Numbered from the stretch's first letter, positions 12,191 through 23,024 are shown. The stretch is 64,000 bases of DNA from Haemonchus contortus (GCA_000469685.2 LS997567.1:14590785-14654784), one strand, 5' to 3'. Program-made: numbers and translations. Notes: generated by a model from the letters alone, not told the origin.

Positions 12191-12784
12191 TGTGCTGTAC
12201 CCTCCACATCACTCTTGCTTACGGTGACGACAGCACGAACTAAAAGTCTCTAGGTTACGGTGGCTCCTTCCACTGCACTCTTCTGGGTTGCCCTTACTCT
12301 CAGCAACAGCATCTCTAAAAGTAGGCGAACGTTTGCTCTGCTTAACCAGTGCTCACGTTTTTTCTGTGCTCGGTCCAGCTTCTATTGGAGCGGTTCGGCC
12401 CCCATGTGACCTATACTGGCCGTCCCAAGGATGGTTCTTGTGACGTTGCACGGAACAAAACGCGAAACTATGCAGACTTTTATGGCGCAACCAAAAACAA
12501 CAATAACAAGGAAAAATAAACTGTAATATTAAAACGATAGAAAGACTGTCGGGAGCTGACGACGGGGGGCGAGGCGTGTCCTGGGGCGGGCGAGCGTCGT
12601 TGGCGACCAATAGGCTTGCGTCTCTGGTGAGTTCTAGGTGAGAAATGGGATCCAAGTGCTCTAAACAAAATGCCTCATACATTTATACCCTAAAAAGCCG
12701 CGCAAACACCCTCAGGTCCTCTCTCTTGAGTAGGTCGCGGGTGATCTTGCCTTCTTGATCTACATGGCACTCTTGCGATCCCAT
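12191..12784. other. Unassigned sequence, possibly an LTR or leader of the gag relic
   Basis: Lies on the 5' side of the minus-strand gag. Includes CTTTTATGGCGCAACC and a GGGCGGGCGAGCG stretch. No paired LTR on the other side was recognised, so the assignment is only positional. Confidence 0.3.
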
Positions 12785-13140
12785 GTGGTTCCACCGACAC
12801 CACCACTTCTTTCGTGCGTTGCAGAACCTTTTCGAACAGAGTTATGAATTTTCGATCTCATTCCGCCCACTTCGAGGATTCGAGAGCATTTCTTCTACAT
12901 CCTCTACCAACTATTTCCCTCAATGTAAAGCATTTTTAGGAAGAGCTTGTGAATTTTTGACCTTTGTCCCGCCTATCACAGGGCAAAAGATGCCTACTTT
13001 AAAGATTCGGCCACATTCCTTCTATAACCTCCAATCACTTTTTTCCGTGCTTTGGATCGTTTTTAAACAGAGTTGCGAATTTTTGATCTTAGCCCGCCCA
13101 CCTCAGTGCAAACCAAGCCCCCTTTGGGAATTTGACCACA
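12785..13140 (+). repeat. Three degenerate tandem units
   Basis: Units near 12835, 12945 and 13065 (about 115-bp spacing) each carry CAGAGTT(A/G)(T/C)GAATTTT followed by a CCGCCCAC or CCGCCTAT box. They are distant relatives of the repeat family at 230-830. Confidence 0.65.
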
Positions 13141-13358
13141 TTCTCCGATAGCCCCTGACATTTTTTTCGCGTTCCAGAATGTTTTTAACGAAGTTATATA
13201 TGTTAGGTGTGTGCTTCAATTTCCGCCTCCGGATTTGAAGGGTCGTTGCGTCGCATGTTGTGAATTTCTCATTTTCTGTAAAAGGAGTATTGACCACCTA
13301 TTGAAGGGCAGACAGATAAGTTTCCCGTCCAATCCCGTTGCTCTCAGAGTGACTGAGC

Positions 13359-14395
13359 ATGGAACGTAATAAGTCGCTTTGCCGAAGGGCCCTTCTGCTA
13401 TTTGATTTCAAGAAAACTGCCACTGAAGACCGCCCGATGCTTTTCGATACTTATGTAGAACAAGCTCCATCTAAACGAACCTGCAGAGAGTGGTTTCAAT
13501 GTTTCATAAGTGAAGGTTTCGACTTGAAAGAGGAATATCTAGGTCAGCCGAAAATTTTTGAGGATAAGCAGTTGCAAGCACTGTCGGATGGGAATGAAGA
13601 ATCCAGGATGGAAAGGATGAGAATCCAGCCCAGACTCAAAAAGGACTGGCAATTATGCTGTACGTTGACCGTGCAATTACTACCAGACGCTTGCACGCAA
13701 TGGGTCCCTCACCAGCTGTTACAAAAGCAGCTTAAAGTACGCGTGAAGGCTTGCAGGAAAAACTTTGAAGGCCACCAAAAGACTATTTTTTCACCGGATT
13801 GTCTCGGGAATGAAAAGTGGGTCTACTACGATAATCCGAGAACGAAAGCAACATATGTTGACCCAGGTCAACCAACGGAATTCAGCCAAAGCAGAATATT
13901 CCCTGCCAAAACGTGATGCTGTGTATTTAATGGGATAAGAAGGGTACTAAGTACTACGAGCTGCTGAATCCAAACAAAACGGTTGCTGTTGACTGCTACG
14001 TACACCAGCTTAACTCTTAGCCCTTAGTTTGTCGGATACTCTTAGCGAAAAGCGGCCGCCTATATGTAGCAAGAAAACATAATTAGGTCTTGTTCCACCA
14101 CGAAAACGCCAGGCCGCATGTTGCAAAGAATGTTCATTAAGAATTGCAGATCTTGGATGGATCAACGCCCAGCCTGAATACTCCCCGGATCTAGCCCATT
14201 CTGAATACCATTTATTCCGATCCATGCAAATCTGTTTTGGCAGATGTACGCTCCGGAATGCCGAAGAGGTGCAAAAATGGGTTCTGCCTCGAAAAGTGAA
14301 GACTTTTTTAGACGCGGAATCAACAAACTACCAGAGTGTTGTCAAGAAATTGCACTTGCAATTGCAGTGGACATTACATTGGTTGATATACATTT
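13359..14395 (+). mobile_element. mariner transposase relic
   Basis: Starts with a 185-residue frame: N-terminal helix-turn-helix region (ALLLFDFKKTATEDRPM, KRTCREWFQCF), a linker ending QPKIFEDKQL, then GNEKWVYYDNPRTKATYV and DPGQPTE. In mariners this block is DEKW, so the first catalytic Asp appears as Asn. The frame ends at 13914. Remnants of the catalytic C-terminus continue in mixed frames to about 14390 (MYAPECRRGAK, DITLVDIHFV). TIRs were not recognised. Confidence 0.8.
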
Positions 14396-14754
14396 CGTTT
14401 TGCTTCGGTAACAAATACCAGTCGGCTCTCCGGCTGACGCCAGGCTCTCTTTCTCCTGTTAATGTTGACATGCCGCCTGCACTCTCTCAAATTTAATACT
14501 TTGGTCCAAGAAAACAGGAGCTATCGAATTACAGCTAAATATACCGACACACCGACACACTTCGTGCGTTGCGTTTATTTCCTCTTATTCCAACTTGACT
14601 CCATGTTTCCTCTCGAAGTACGCTCTCTTCACGTATGGTCCCCCCTCTCTACACCCCCTCCCCCCAAGCCTCAATTTCATCTACTTCGTACTACCTAGCA
14701 TCGTCGTCTTAAATCTGCCGCCTGCACGTTCCATATTTGAACGCCTCAGGTATA

Positions 14755-15040
14755 AATTAGCAACTCTCGTGCTTGTCTCGCTTCCTGTGGGCGGAGTCAA
14801 GTTGTGCCACTTCCCATCATCATCCTCATCGTGCCGGCTGTACTCCTACCGAACTTAAACGCTCTAGGTGCACGGGAACAGTAGCTACGAATTTTCGCTC
14901 AAACCTCGGCCACTGTGAGCGGAGTTTAATCCTGCTATCCCTCATAGGTGTTTTCATCCTATCGTCTGTATTCATACAAAGTTTGAACGTTCTAGGTGCA
15001 CGGGAAAAGTAGTTGTGAATTTTCGCTCAAACCCCACGGA
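14755..15040 (+). repeat. GC-rich repeat modules, about two units
   Basis: Contains CTTCCTGTGGGCGGAGTC, CTGTACTCCTACCGAACTTAAACG and GAATTTTCGCTCAAACC, in the orientation of 230-830. It runs directly into the hairpin at 15040. Confidence 0.8.
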
Positions 15041-15137
15041 GCATTGTCTCCAGCATAGATGACGCCAGCGGAAGCCCGCCCATAATGGGCGGGCCTCCGC
15101 TGACGTCATCTATGCTGGAGACATCTTCGACAATGCT
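15040..15137. repeat. Near-perfect palindromic hairpin
   Basis: GTCTCCAGCATAGATGACG...CCCGCCCAT is followed by ATGGGCGGG...CGTCATCTATGCTGGAGAC with almost no spacer; arms are about 38 bp with three mismatches. The outer AGCATTGTC / GACAATGCT extends it with a small bulge. It could be a minimal foldback element inserted in the repeat. Confidence 0.9.
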
Positions 15138-15309
15138 TCCCCTACATCAGATTTTTCCTGCTCTGTTGGCTCTCTCCAAACCGAATTATAAATGTTTTCA
15201 TAAAGCGTTGCATTTTTGGAGAACGCCCCGCCCATCGGGGGTGAGTTTTCCTAGTTCAATCTAACTTACCAATGCACACCTCTAGCCAATTTGAAATCAT
15301 GGTCATCAG

Positions 15310-15470
15310 CACAGCTCATTTCGATGCACGCCACGCCCACTGTGGGCAGGGCTCCAGCAACCTTATGTGTGCTTTATACTTCGCGGAAAATGGCCCATCC
15401 CACGCTTGACCCGGTCTCTCCAGGCAGATCTAAAGGAGCCAAGGAATTTCGTGACAGATACACATAAGTA
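15310..15470 (+). repeat. Second copy of the 870-1005 module
   Basis: CACGCCACGCCCACTGTGGG, TGACCCGGTCTCTCCAGG and AAGGAATTTCGTGACAG match 870-1000. The CAGA tract that follows in the first copy is replaced by ACACATAAGTA and a mariner. Confidence 0.85.
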
Positions 15471-16747
15471 TTGGGTCGCCCGAAAAGTCTCCGCCGATTT
15501 TCGACACCCCGGATTTATCAACTGTTGTACAAAAGATCAAGGACCCAACCTCATATGGTTGTTTTCTGAAAGAGTAGGTCTTATATATTCCTGCTAGAAT
15601 TCTATCAACATTTGTTTAGGTTTATCTGCACAGGACTCATGTGAAAATGGAGAAGCACTGCTTGCATTTTCGGCATCTCAAGTATTTCTCCTACCGCAAG
15701 GCCTTGAATGCGCCTCGAGCCGTGAGAAAGATTTGTGACGTCTGAGTAGACAATGCTCTAGAGGAACATACAGTGCGTGATCGGTTTGCGAATTCCATAT
15801 AGAGTGAATTCGCCCTCGAAGACCGGGAACCCTCAGGAGGGCTTTCATCAGTTAAAATGACCAAATCAAAATGTTAGCGGAAGTGAATCGGCAGAGCACT
15901 TCTTGTGGAGTAGGACAAAGGTCTACTGTCCCAAAATCGACCATCCATGATCATCTGCAGAAATTGGTTTCGTAAAGCGCCTTGAGGTTTCGAGATCTTA
16001 CGAAATGAGCGAACGCAATGTGATGGATCGCGCCCCCTTATGCGACTCGTTGCACAAACGAAATAAAAATGAGCTGTTTCTGAAACGCATAATCGTGGAG
16101 GACGAAAATCGGATCGTGTACAACAACGAGAAGCGAAAGCGATCGTGGAGCCTTCCTAGTGAGCCGTCACAACCCGCTGCTGAAGTCAAAATCCAGGTGC
16201 GGAATACTATGCCGAGTTGCTAGAGGGATTCCAGAAAAATCACTTACCATGCACTGTTGTCGCATGATCGAGCGATGACTTCGGAAAGGTACTATAGTTA
16301 GCTAGAAAATTTGGAGGCAACGATAGACCAGAAGCGACCCGAACTGGCCAATCGTGAGGGCGTAATCTTTGGGCAGGGTACCCCCAGCCCACGCGTATTT
16401 TTGTCCACTCGTCAAAAAAATGCTAATGCTTAGGTGGGATGTCTTACCACACCACCCATATAGTCCGGACATAACACCATCAGAATACCACTTATATAGT
16501 TTTCTGCAAAATTATTCGAATAGAAAATCGTTCAATCCGCTGAAGGACTGCAGAAAGCACTTGAGAGAGTTTTTCGATTTTAAGTCTTTAACCTTCTATG
16601 AAAGTGGGACACTGAAAGTTACAGGAAGATGGCGAAGTCTTACTGAATAAAATGGAGGATATGTTGTTCAACCAATGGATTTCTTCTTCTAGGAATTTTC
16701 ATTCAAAGATTAATCAAAAGTCGGCGGAAATTTTTTGGACAACCCAA
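15471..16747 (+). mobile_element. mariner element (cecropia/Hsmar1-like type), decayed
   Basis: 1277 bp with TIRs TTGGGTCGCCCGAAAAGTCT and AATTTTTTGGACAACCCAA, flanked by TA. Reading starts near 15646 (KHCLHFRHLKYFSYRKA). The best-kept block is 16005-16220 with NVMDRAPLCDSLHKRNKNE, FLKRII and VYNNEKRKRSW around the first catalytic Asp. The third block near 16450 reads HHPYSPDITPSEYHLY, with E where an Asp is usual. Many stops. The TSD sits at the end of the repeat module. The type resembles the mariner described from hookworm (bandit); this is from recall, not a search. Confidence 0.85.
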
Positions 16748-17440
16748 TAAGTAGGATGTTTGCACGCGGAAAACGGCCGGATTTAATGCATACACTCAAT
16801 ATTTGTGACAAGTATCCTTTCTTTGAATGCACATCCCCTTCGCACACAGCAGTTGGATCTCCTTCGCCTGGTTTGTTGACCTAATCCTCATTTTAGTCCA
16901 GTTTTTCCCGGTGTCTGGACTTTTCCGAGACCAAAGTAAAATGTTTGGCCCTTGGCACCGCGCATTCCCGCACTTGCCTCGGCACTTCTTTATTGAACAT
17001 AGCGATCGAGCGGAACTGCTTAATTGAATAGTGGTATGGAAAGTTTTTAGTGAAAACTCCCAATTTAAGGCTATTTATGTCGATGTAGGATTCTTTCTCA
17101 CGCAGAAGTATTTTTGAATTTTAGTTCACCTTTTTAACCCTTTGACGATAATGCGGATTTCGACGCGACGGGCGCATGGGACCACGCTCCCCTACTTTCG
17201 CGCGCGACTGGCACCCACCAGTGGGTGGCACTGTCCCGGGAGAAACTTCTTTTACTGGCTTACTGAATTCAGCAATTGGTAAGAAACAATAAAATATGGT
17301 GGCTCGCAAAATAGGGTGGCAATGTCCCATGTGCAGTCATAGTGGCACCTACCGGTGGGTGCCAGACGTCAAAGGGTTAAGTACTCCACGTACGGGCTTC
17401 CATAAACCTCCGCATGATTGTAGCTCGGTACGGTTTTGTG
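16748..17440. other. Unassigned intron sequence
   Basis: No family recognised. Contains an imperfect inverted motif, GGCACCCACCAGTGGGTGGCAC (17210-17231) and GGCACCTACCGGTGGGTGCC (17344-17363), plus a CTTTGACG / CGTCAAAG pair near 17140 and 17368. These enclose about 230 bp and may be a small inverted-repeat element. Confidence 0.5.
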
Positions 17441-18010
17441 TTGAACTCTCAAAAGATTGTTATTGAACTTTATTTACCAACGTTTCGACGGTATCGCCTC
17501 CCTCAGAGCCAGAAACGATCAAAACAATTAGTGCATGTCGAGGAAAGGTTCCCATGTATTGATGAAGTCAGCACCACCATTAGGAAATGTCTTGAGAGGT
17601 CGGGTCTGAAAAATTCAGGGATCATTATAATTGTCAATCTTAAGCAACGCCGTTCTTATGTAACACCTCCAATTGTGTGGTTTGTCCAAATGACAGGTAA
17701 GGAATTTGCACTTTTTCGAGGTGGTCTATAAGAACACTTGGTGTAATTGTTGGGATGAGTGTATTAGCGAAACGGCAAAACCACTCCACGTGAAAATCAA
17801 GGGCACCCAGATGGCATGCATCGATTAAGAGAGTCTATCGCCTTGGGACTCCACCACATTCAAAAGCATAATGAGCGTGTTGGAGGTCGCTGTGGTGGTC
17901 GTGGCACAGAAATCGCGATCGCAAAAGCCATCAAAGCAATTTGGTTACGCCGGAACTTTGGCATTATATAAGGTTGGTCTTCCCACGGTGATTTTTATGA
18001 AGACCTAGCC
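17440..18010 (+). mobile_element. Penelope-like element 3' end with GIY-YIG-type remnant
   Basis: Frames in order on the + strand: FPCIDEVSTTIRKCLERSGL and VNLKQ, the region between reverse transcriptase and nuclease in Penelope-like elements; then a CVTPNCVVCP-like block changed to YVTPPIVWFVQ; then CISETAKPLHVKIKG, matching YIGET-(A/G)-(K/R)-PL-VR-KEH of the GIY-YIG domain; then MHRLRESIALGLHHIQKHN. At least three shifts or stops. In intact elements this nuclease nicks target DNA for priming. No reverse transcriptase core is visible upstream. Assigned from remembered motif order, moderately sure. Confidence 0.65.
17475..17506 (-). other. Hammerhead-ribozyme-like core, copy 1
   Basis: On the minus strand: CTGAGGG, a short stem-loop AGGCGATACCGTC, GAAAC, then GTTG and GTA. 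This is the arrangement of a minimal hammerhead with very short stem III, as reported for Penelope-like elements. The core position A9 is G here, so activity is doubtful. It lies directly beside the Penelope-like coding remnant but on the other strand. Confidence 0.45.
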
Positions 18011-18150
18011 CAGCTAACCCTGGTCCCATGGTCGGTTGCTGGGTGCTCGCGGAGTTACGATGGGTGGCTCACTTTTAGATTCATTTATTTATATATTTAT
18101 TGAAGACGTTGCATAGGGCAAACGTGGGAAAAATTGCTATCGCTAACAAC
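18011..18150. other. 3' end region of the minus-strand CR1 element
   Basis: AT-rich ATTTATTTATATATTTATTG at 18081-18100 is the likely 3' tail side of the CR1 element that is read leftward from 22165. No gene. Confidence 0.4.
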
Positions 18151-18159
18151 ACACGTAAC

Positions 18160-20222
18160 CTAATTATACGACAAGGGCTTTTTATTAGCTTGGAGTTTGA
18201 AAAGTACAAACGTGGAAGTGGTGAGTGCCACATCTGATTTTAGAGAAATAAAAGTAGTACCGGCTTGGCAAGTTGAGCTGTAACGTCTAATGTTGGTTTT
18301 CGGCGTTGCATATGAAATTTTCACTCGTCCACCTCTGGTTCTAGATTCCAACTTTGCATAGTATTTGGATGCATCGATTCTAGTAATACCAGTCAGCAAC
18401 TTGAACAATATACATACATCATAAACCTTCCTACGAGACTATAAGCAATGCAATTGTAAACTTTTATTCCTTGAATTTGATCGAAGCACTTCACCATAAG
18501 CAGCATCACCAGATCTAACAACCAGCTTTCGAGTGGAGTTATATTGGATTTTCTTTTTGTAAGCTCTCAGTAGAATATCCTTATCACTAATCGCTAGACC
18601 TTTAAAGACTCGGTATGTTCGGAAGATAAGATTTGAAAATTGCCGCATAGTAATCCGAGAAACTAAGCTTATTGTCATAGTGGAAGCCTAGGTCTTTAAC
18701 TGAAAAGACCTCAGTAAGAACATGATCGCCAAGATGATGGGTATTTGGAATACTAGAGGAAGAACCAGTTCATATGTAAACCGTTTCCTCCGGTGCAAGA
18801 GGCAAATTCGATCTACATGACCAATCAAAACTACAGTCCAAAGCCTTTTGAATCCTTTCTGTATCATCACTGCCTTCCAACTTCCTATAAACCTTGATGT
18901 CATCTGCAAATTGCTTGCAAACAACACCACATCTTTCTAGTAAACCTGGGAGCTCCTGAGTATATATAGCAAAAAGAATGGGTGATAATACACCACCTTG
19001 GGCCACTCTGCTTTTAACATTCACGACTTCAGAAAAGGAGGACTCAATGCGGACTTGAAATGTCCTCGAAGAGAGAAAGTTCTCCAACCGACGACAAACT
19101 AAAGGATGAAACCTAGGCTGGTCCAATTGCTACAAAAGTTGGGCATGATCCACCTTATCAAAAGCTTTGGAAAAGTTAAAATAACCGTCGTTTCCTTTCG
19201 TCGAGGTGAACACTCCAGTCATTGATACATTCAATTCGTTTCAACCGATCTACCCTGGACAAATCTGTGCTGATTAGATGGTATTATCCCATTCATCTCC
19301 AAGAGACCCATCATATATTTTTTAAGAACCCTCTCAAATAATTTACAAATAAACGAGGTTAGACTAACAGGCCTGTAGTTGTCAACGGAATACGAAGGCT
19401 GGCTCCTTCTTCAAAAGAGGTGCCACAAAAGAGTGTTTCCATCTAACTGGAACCTCTCTGAAGCATAATGACTGGTTGAAAATGTAGGCTAATGATTCCG
19501 CTACAATATGAGCAATATTCTTCATGAACATTGATGGGACAAAATCAGGTGTTAAAGAAAGGGAGCCAGGCAATTGATTCAAAAATTCTAGTACCATCTA
19601 CCCAATGATGTCAACCATAGGGGTAACGACCACGGAAGTAAAAACAGGCAATGAATCATTACTGTTAGAGAACATCTGACAAAATTTTTCCGCTAACAGA
19701 TTGGCTTTATCCACATCTGAAACTGCCCTTTTCCGTCATACTTCAAACAAGGGATTTTGCATACAGACCCAAGCTTCCTATTCAATAGCTCATAGAATCC
19801 CTTTTTATTCTTACTATTAAGAACCTTCTTCTCACAATGGGTGTTGTATTTCTTGAGACGATAATAAAACTTCCGTGAATACGAGTGAAATCTATTCCAA
19901 TACCGATTATCCTGGGAAGCTTTGGCAGCATAGAATAAACAACTCCGATGATAAATCATATTTTGTAGATATGGTGGAAGATGAGCACTGATTCTATAGA
20001 CCCGCTTAAGAGGAACATATAATTCAAAATACTGAGGAACATTTCATATTTATCACTAACAGAGTTAGTATTCTCATAGGAATCCCTCCAAGCAACTGAC
20101 TCAAGGTATGCATTCAGCCCCACAAAATCACAATTAGAGAAATCTCTGCAAACTGTAGAATGTGACTCACAGTATTCACTTATTACACAAAATGAAATTC
20201 TATTGTGATCACTACTACCCAC
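18160..20222 (-). pseudogene. CR1 reverse transcriptase
   Basis: Starts with the end of the endonuclease (SSDHNRISF, the catalytic SDH block, at 20222). A long basic linker (NRYWNRFHSYSRKFYYRLKK) leads to RT blocks: YRPVSLTSFICKLFERVL near 19380, RVAQGGVLSPILFAIYT near 19000-18960, and FADDIKVYRKL near 18910, the catalytic Y/F-x-DD. The tail has FRTYRVFKGLAISDKDILLR and YYAKLESRTRGGRVK as in CR1. Several stops and shifts, mostly between 19700 and 19130. Enzyme for target-primed reverse transcription; inactive as written. Confidence 0.88.
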
Positions 20223-20228
20223 AGGCGG

Positions 20229-20620
20229 GTGTGGTGCGATTCACGCGCCAATATAATGAGGTCATCGTACAAAACGCGCTAAAACATCATGACTACCATC
20301 ATAACGGAAGAAATAAGGAATCATAAGTAGAATAAGTAAAGAAATGACCAACTATGCACGTTTACAGAAGGATTGCATCTTCTAGGATCAAAGAATTTGA
20401 AGTTATTCTTATATTGAACGTTTGACAAGTAAATTGTTGACCTATGAGGTGAATTTTCAATCTCGAAGGGGCTTTTTTGCCATAGTAAAGAGATTTGCTC
20501 TATTCACGGTGAAGCCGTCGACTACTGCAAATATATTTGGTCCATCAACAGGAAGGTACTGAAACGATGCTGCGTGCGCGAAGACCTCTGATGGGGTCAC
20601 GCGTGAATCGCGCGCCCCTC
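20229..20620. mobile_element. 392-bp non-autonomous inverted-repeat element with 9-11 bp target duplication
   Basis: Inserted in the CR1 endonuclease. CCCACAGGCGG is present at 20218-20228 and again at 20621-20631. Removing one copy and the 392 bp restores an uninterrupted endonuclease reading (IEPPVG followed by SSDHN). The ends share GCGATTCACGCG in inverted orientation within about 21-bp TIRs (GTGTGGTGCGATTCACGCG against GAGGGGCGCGCGATTCACG). The target-duplication length points to a Mutator-like origin. No coding capacity. Confidence 0.88.
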
Positions 20621-20631
20621 CCCACAGGCGG

Positions 20632-21039
20632 CTCAATCTTGATATTGTTCACCAAGGCTTCATCATTGACCAAAACTAAATCCAAAATGCTTCCTCCTGT
20701 AGTTGGCTCCAATACGAACTGCTTGAAATTATGAACTAAAAGATTATCCATAAAAGATGAGTCAGTATTTCCACCTGATAACGCTACATATGGCCAATCA
20801 ATATCCGGGTGGTTGAAATCTCCCACAACATTTGATGGGTGCTCACATATAGAAAGAACACCAGTGTTATTGCACAGTTGCTCACTAAACAACAACGAGC
20901 ACATAGGAGTTCTGTAAACCACAATGAACCTTGTCTTAGCACTTTCTAAATAGATATCATCGGCTAAAATTTCATTCTCGCGAACCGAGTCAGAAAAGAT
21001 CTCGAAATAATTAAAATTGTTCCGTATCAACAATAGCAC
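20632..21039 (-). pseudogene. CR1 endonuclease (apurinic-endonuclease-like)
   Basis: Minus-strand frame of about 135 residues with RENEILADDIY, FIVVYRTP, VVGDFNHPDIDW (catalytic GDFN-P block) and LDLVLVNDEALV. These are the central and C-terminal parts of the exonuclease-endonuclease-phosphatase fold used by CR1/L2 elements. The N-terminal part upstream of 21039 is degraded. The final SDH block lies beyond the 392-bp insertion at 20222. Confidence 0.9.
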
Positions 21040-21260
21040 ACCACCACCCTGACGTTTTCACCTATCACAGCGCACAAACAGTAATTATCAACTAAAATGA
21101 GAGAACGAAGCGTGTGAGATGAATTGAGCCACGTTTCACAAAACACGAGCAGATCGTAACTATCACATAGTAAAAGATCAACATAACTCGTTTTTTGGAA
21201 GAGACCTTATATAGGAAAAGAAACAGCAAATACTATCATTAACTGTCCTAGAAGGAGCCA

Positions 21261-22161
21261 CTAGTTTAGAGATTGGGTAGAACAGGGTTGTAATTGAGAG
21301 AAAGAATTCGATGTGATTTCATTCCGGTTTGAACGAGTGAACTGTGACAGTGAACTACCTTGAGGAGAACTAATCCTAGACTGACGATGCTTAGCTCGCT
21401 CTTCTTTAGTAAGAGATGCCCTAATAAATACTCCTTTGATATAGAAGAATCTCAATCGTGAAGCATTCCGTAACAATTTAACTTGAAATTTCCTCGCAGG
21501 TAAAACTACTTACAATAAGCGAGGTGATCTCTTACTGGCATTTCCAAGTCTGTGAATAGAAAGAGGTGAGCATTCGATACCTAGAAACTCTAAAATCATA
21601 CTAAGCCAATCTGTATCATGCTGTGACCTTATCATTAGATTAGAATCCGGTCTTTCCGCTACACCAGCAATGATGACCGATCTCTGCCTTTAATGTTCTA
21701 CGGGAGAACTTTGAACAGGTGGTGCAAAGTCAGAAGATACCGAAAAGATGCTTTTCTAGGTGGATTACTCTCACAACACACATTAGACATATTGGCATTC
21801 AGAGAGGATTTCTCTTTCTTGAGGGAGGAGTTCTCATCCAAAATCTGTTTTTCCCGATTTCCTAAACTTTCCAGCTCACAGTCCTTCTTTAGCAACTGGT
21901 CGAGCAGATAAACAAAATCCGGTCAACGTGGGCTGGGACGGAGTTGTCTTGATTCAGCAAGAGCACAGCATCCGATATCCGATCATCTTCCATCACACTT
22001 ATCGACGATCCATTAGCATCGCAGGGAGCAGCTTGCGACCCGGCCTGAAGAAACACCGCAGGCGACAACGAATCCATAATTGAAAAACCTTTGAACATTG
22101 ACCTCGAGTGGTGCCTCGTACAAGAATAACGACCCCGGCCACACGAAGTCTCGTCAAGCAA
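21261..22161 (-). pseudogene. CR1 ORF1 (nucleic-acid-binding protein)
   Basis: Minus-strand pieces in order: SISVMEDDRISDAVLLLNQD near 21990-21940; a coiled-coil stretch CELESLGNREKQILDENSSL (21880-21820); then LRFFYIKGVFIRASLTKEER near 21460-21400 with a basic serine-rich tail. The A-RLR-Y-KGVF-R-SLT-EER pattern resembles the ORF1 piece at 61195-61760. ORF1 proteins of this type coat the element RNA. Broken by frameshifts. Confidence 0.75.
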
Positions 22162-22436
22162 AATACGAAATCAGAATACAAATCAAAAGTGAGGCAGCTT
22201 CCATAGTTTTTAGTGAAAATAGACCTCCAGAGGTGGCTTTGACTTGAAGAAACACCAATTAGCCCCAGCCACAAGGGCACTCACAGATTCCACCAGAGCC
22301 AACGGATAGGGCCGCCGCACACCAAGGCCACACCAGCAAGTACCATATTACGTGCGTGCCTGCGGGGTCTTGAAACACAGTAGGGCGCGGAGGCGTTTGA
22401 TCAGATATACCTAAGCTGTTGTGATCATTTCAGTTT

Positions 22437-22468
22437 CTGAGGTAGGCGATGTCGCCGAAACGTTAGTC
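22437..22468 (+). other. Hammerhead-ribozyme-like core, copy 2
   Basis: CTGAGGT, then a perfect 5-bp stem GGCGA-TG-TCGCC, GAAAC, loop GTTA and GTC (cleavage-type NUH) in the exact hammerhead order; AC/GT could form a 2-bp stem III. A9 of the core is T instead of A. Downstream AATAAAGC is shared with copy 1. Likely a relic of a Penelope-like terminal repeat; the flanking stem I is poorly formed. Confidence 0.5.
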
Positions 22469-22874
22469 AATAAAGCTCCATGACAACCTTTTCAAGAACT
22501 GTTGTCTCAACCACCCGTATACATGTGCATGACCATATGAAAATGATCTCTATGTATTTCATCTCAACAACAGAGCAGATATGTATTTCATTATTAGGCT
22601 AAGCCTTTATATTTATAGCTTACAGAACAGCCCTACCGTTGCACATTGCAGAACCGACTGCTTTCATTTTTCCTTTCTCTTTGATCGAAGTAATAGAGTT
22701 GAGTAGTGGAACGCAAGAGGCCCGGGGCAATGATATGCCTTTCTGGGTTCGCGTCGTCATACTTACGTCTTCTCTTTCTTTGCTTTTTTTTCACAGAAGT
22801 GACATCAAAAATATTTGAAGTAGTGGAAATCGTCGGCATGGCAGGTGAAATGTTTTTTGAATAACTCATTTCAG

Positions 22875-23024
22875 CCGGAAGATGTCACTCTAATGGATTA
22901 TGGTCGTTTGAATGCAGACTGTGAGGTTCGATTGGCCGAATCGACGGGTCACCAATATGGGAAGATGAAACAACGCCATGTCTTCATTTTTGATAAAGTG
23001 CTAATCATTTGTAAAGCTAATCGG
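22875..23024 (+). CDS. vav-1: vav-1 exon: start of PH domain
   Basis: 150 nt after CTCATTTCAG and before GTAGGG, phase 0 at both ends, so it joins the DH exon in frame. Encodes 50 residues with EDVTLMDYGRLNADCEVRL and RHVFIFDKVLIICKANR. The first PH strands and the xxFLFDKxLLICK signature are clear. In Vav the PH domain packs on DH and helps set exchange activity. Confidence 0.93.

Larger units (their letters stand above)
18150..22165 (-). mobile_element. CR1-type non-LTR retrotransposon, nearly full length, decayed
   Basis: Read on the minus strand. ORF1 (about 22161-21261) is followed by an apurinic-type endonuclease (from 21039) and a reverse transcriptase with C-terminal tail (about 19960-18160). 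The element is interrupted at 20229-20620 by a separate inverted-repeat element. It lies wholly within the large vav intron, antisense to the gene. Frameshifts and stops are spread along it. Confidence 0.88.

Noticed and set aside
12385..12410. Possible tRNA primer-binding site of the gag relic (TGGGGGCCGAACC on the minus strand)
   Set aside because: The complementary sequence does not place a T-loop at the right distance from the tRNA 3' end, and no LTR edge was found next to it.
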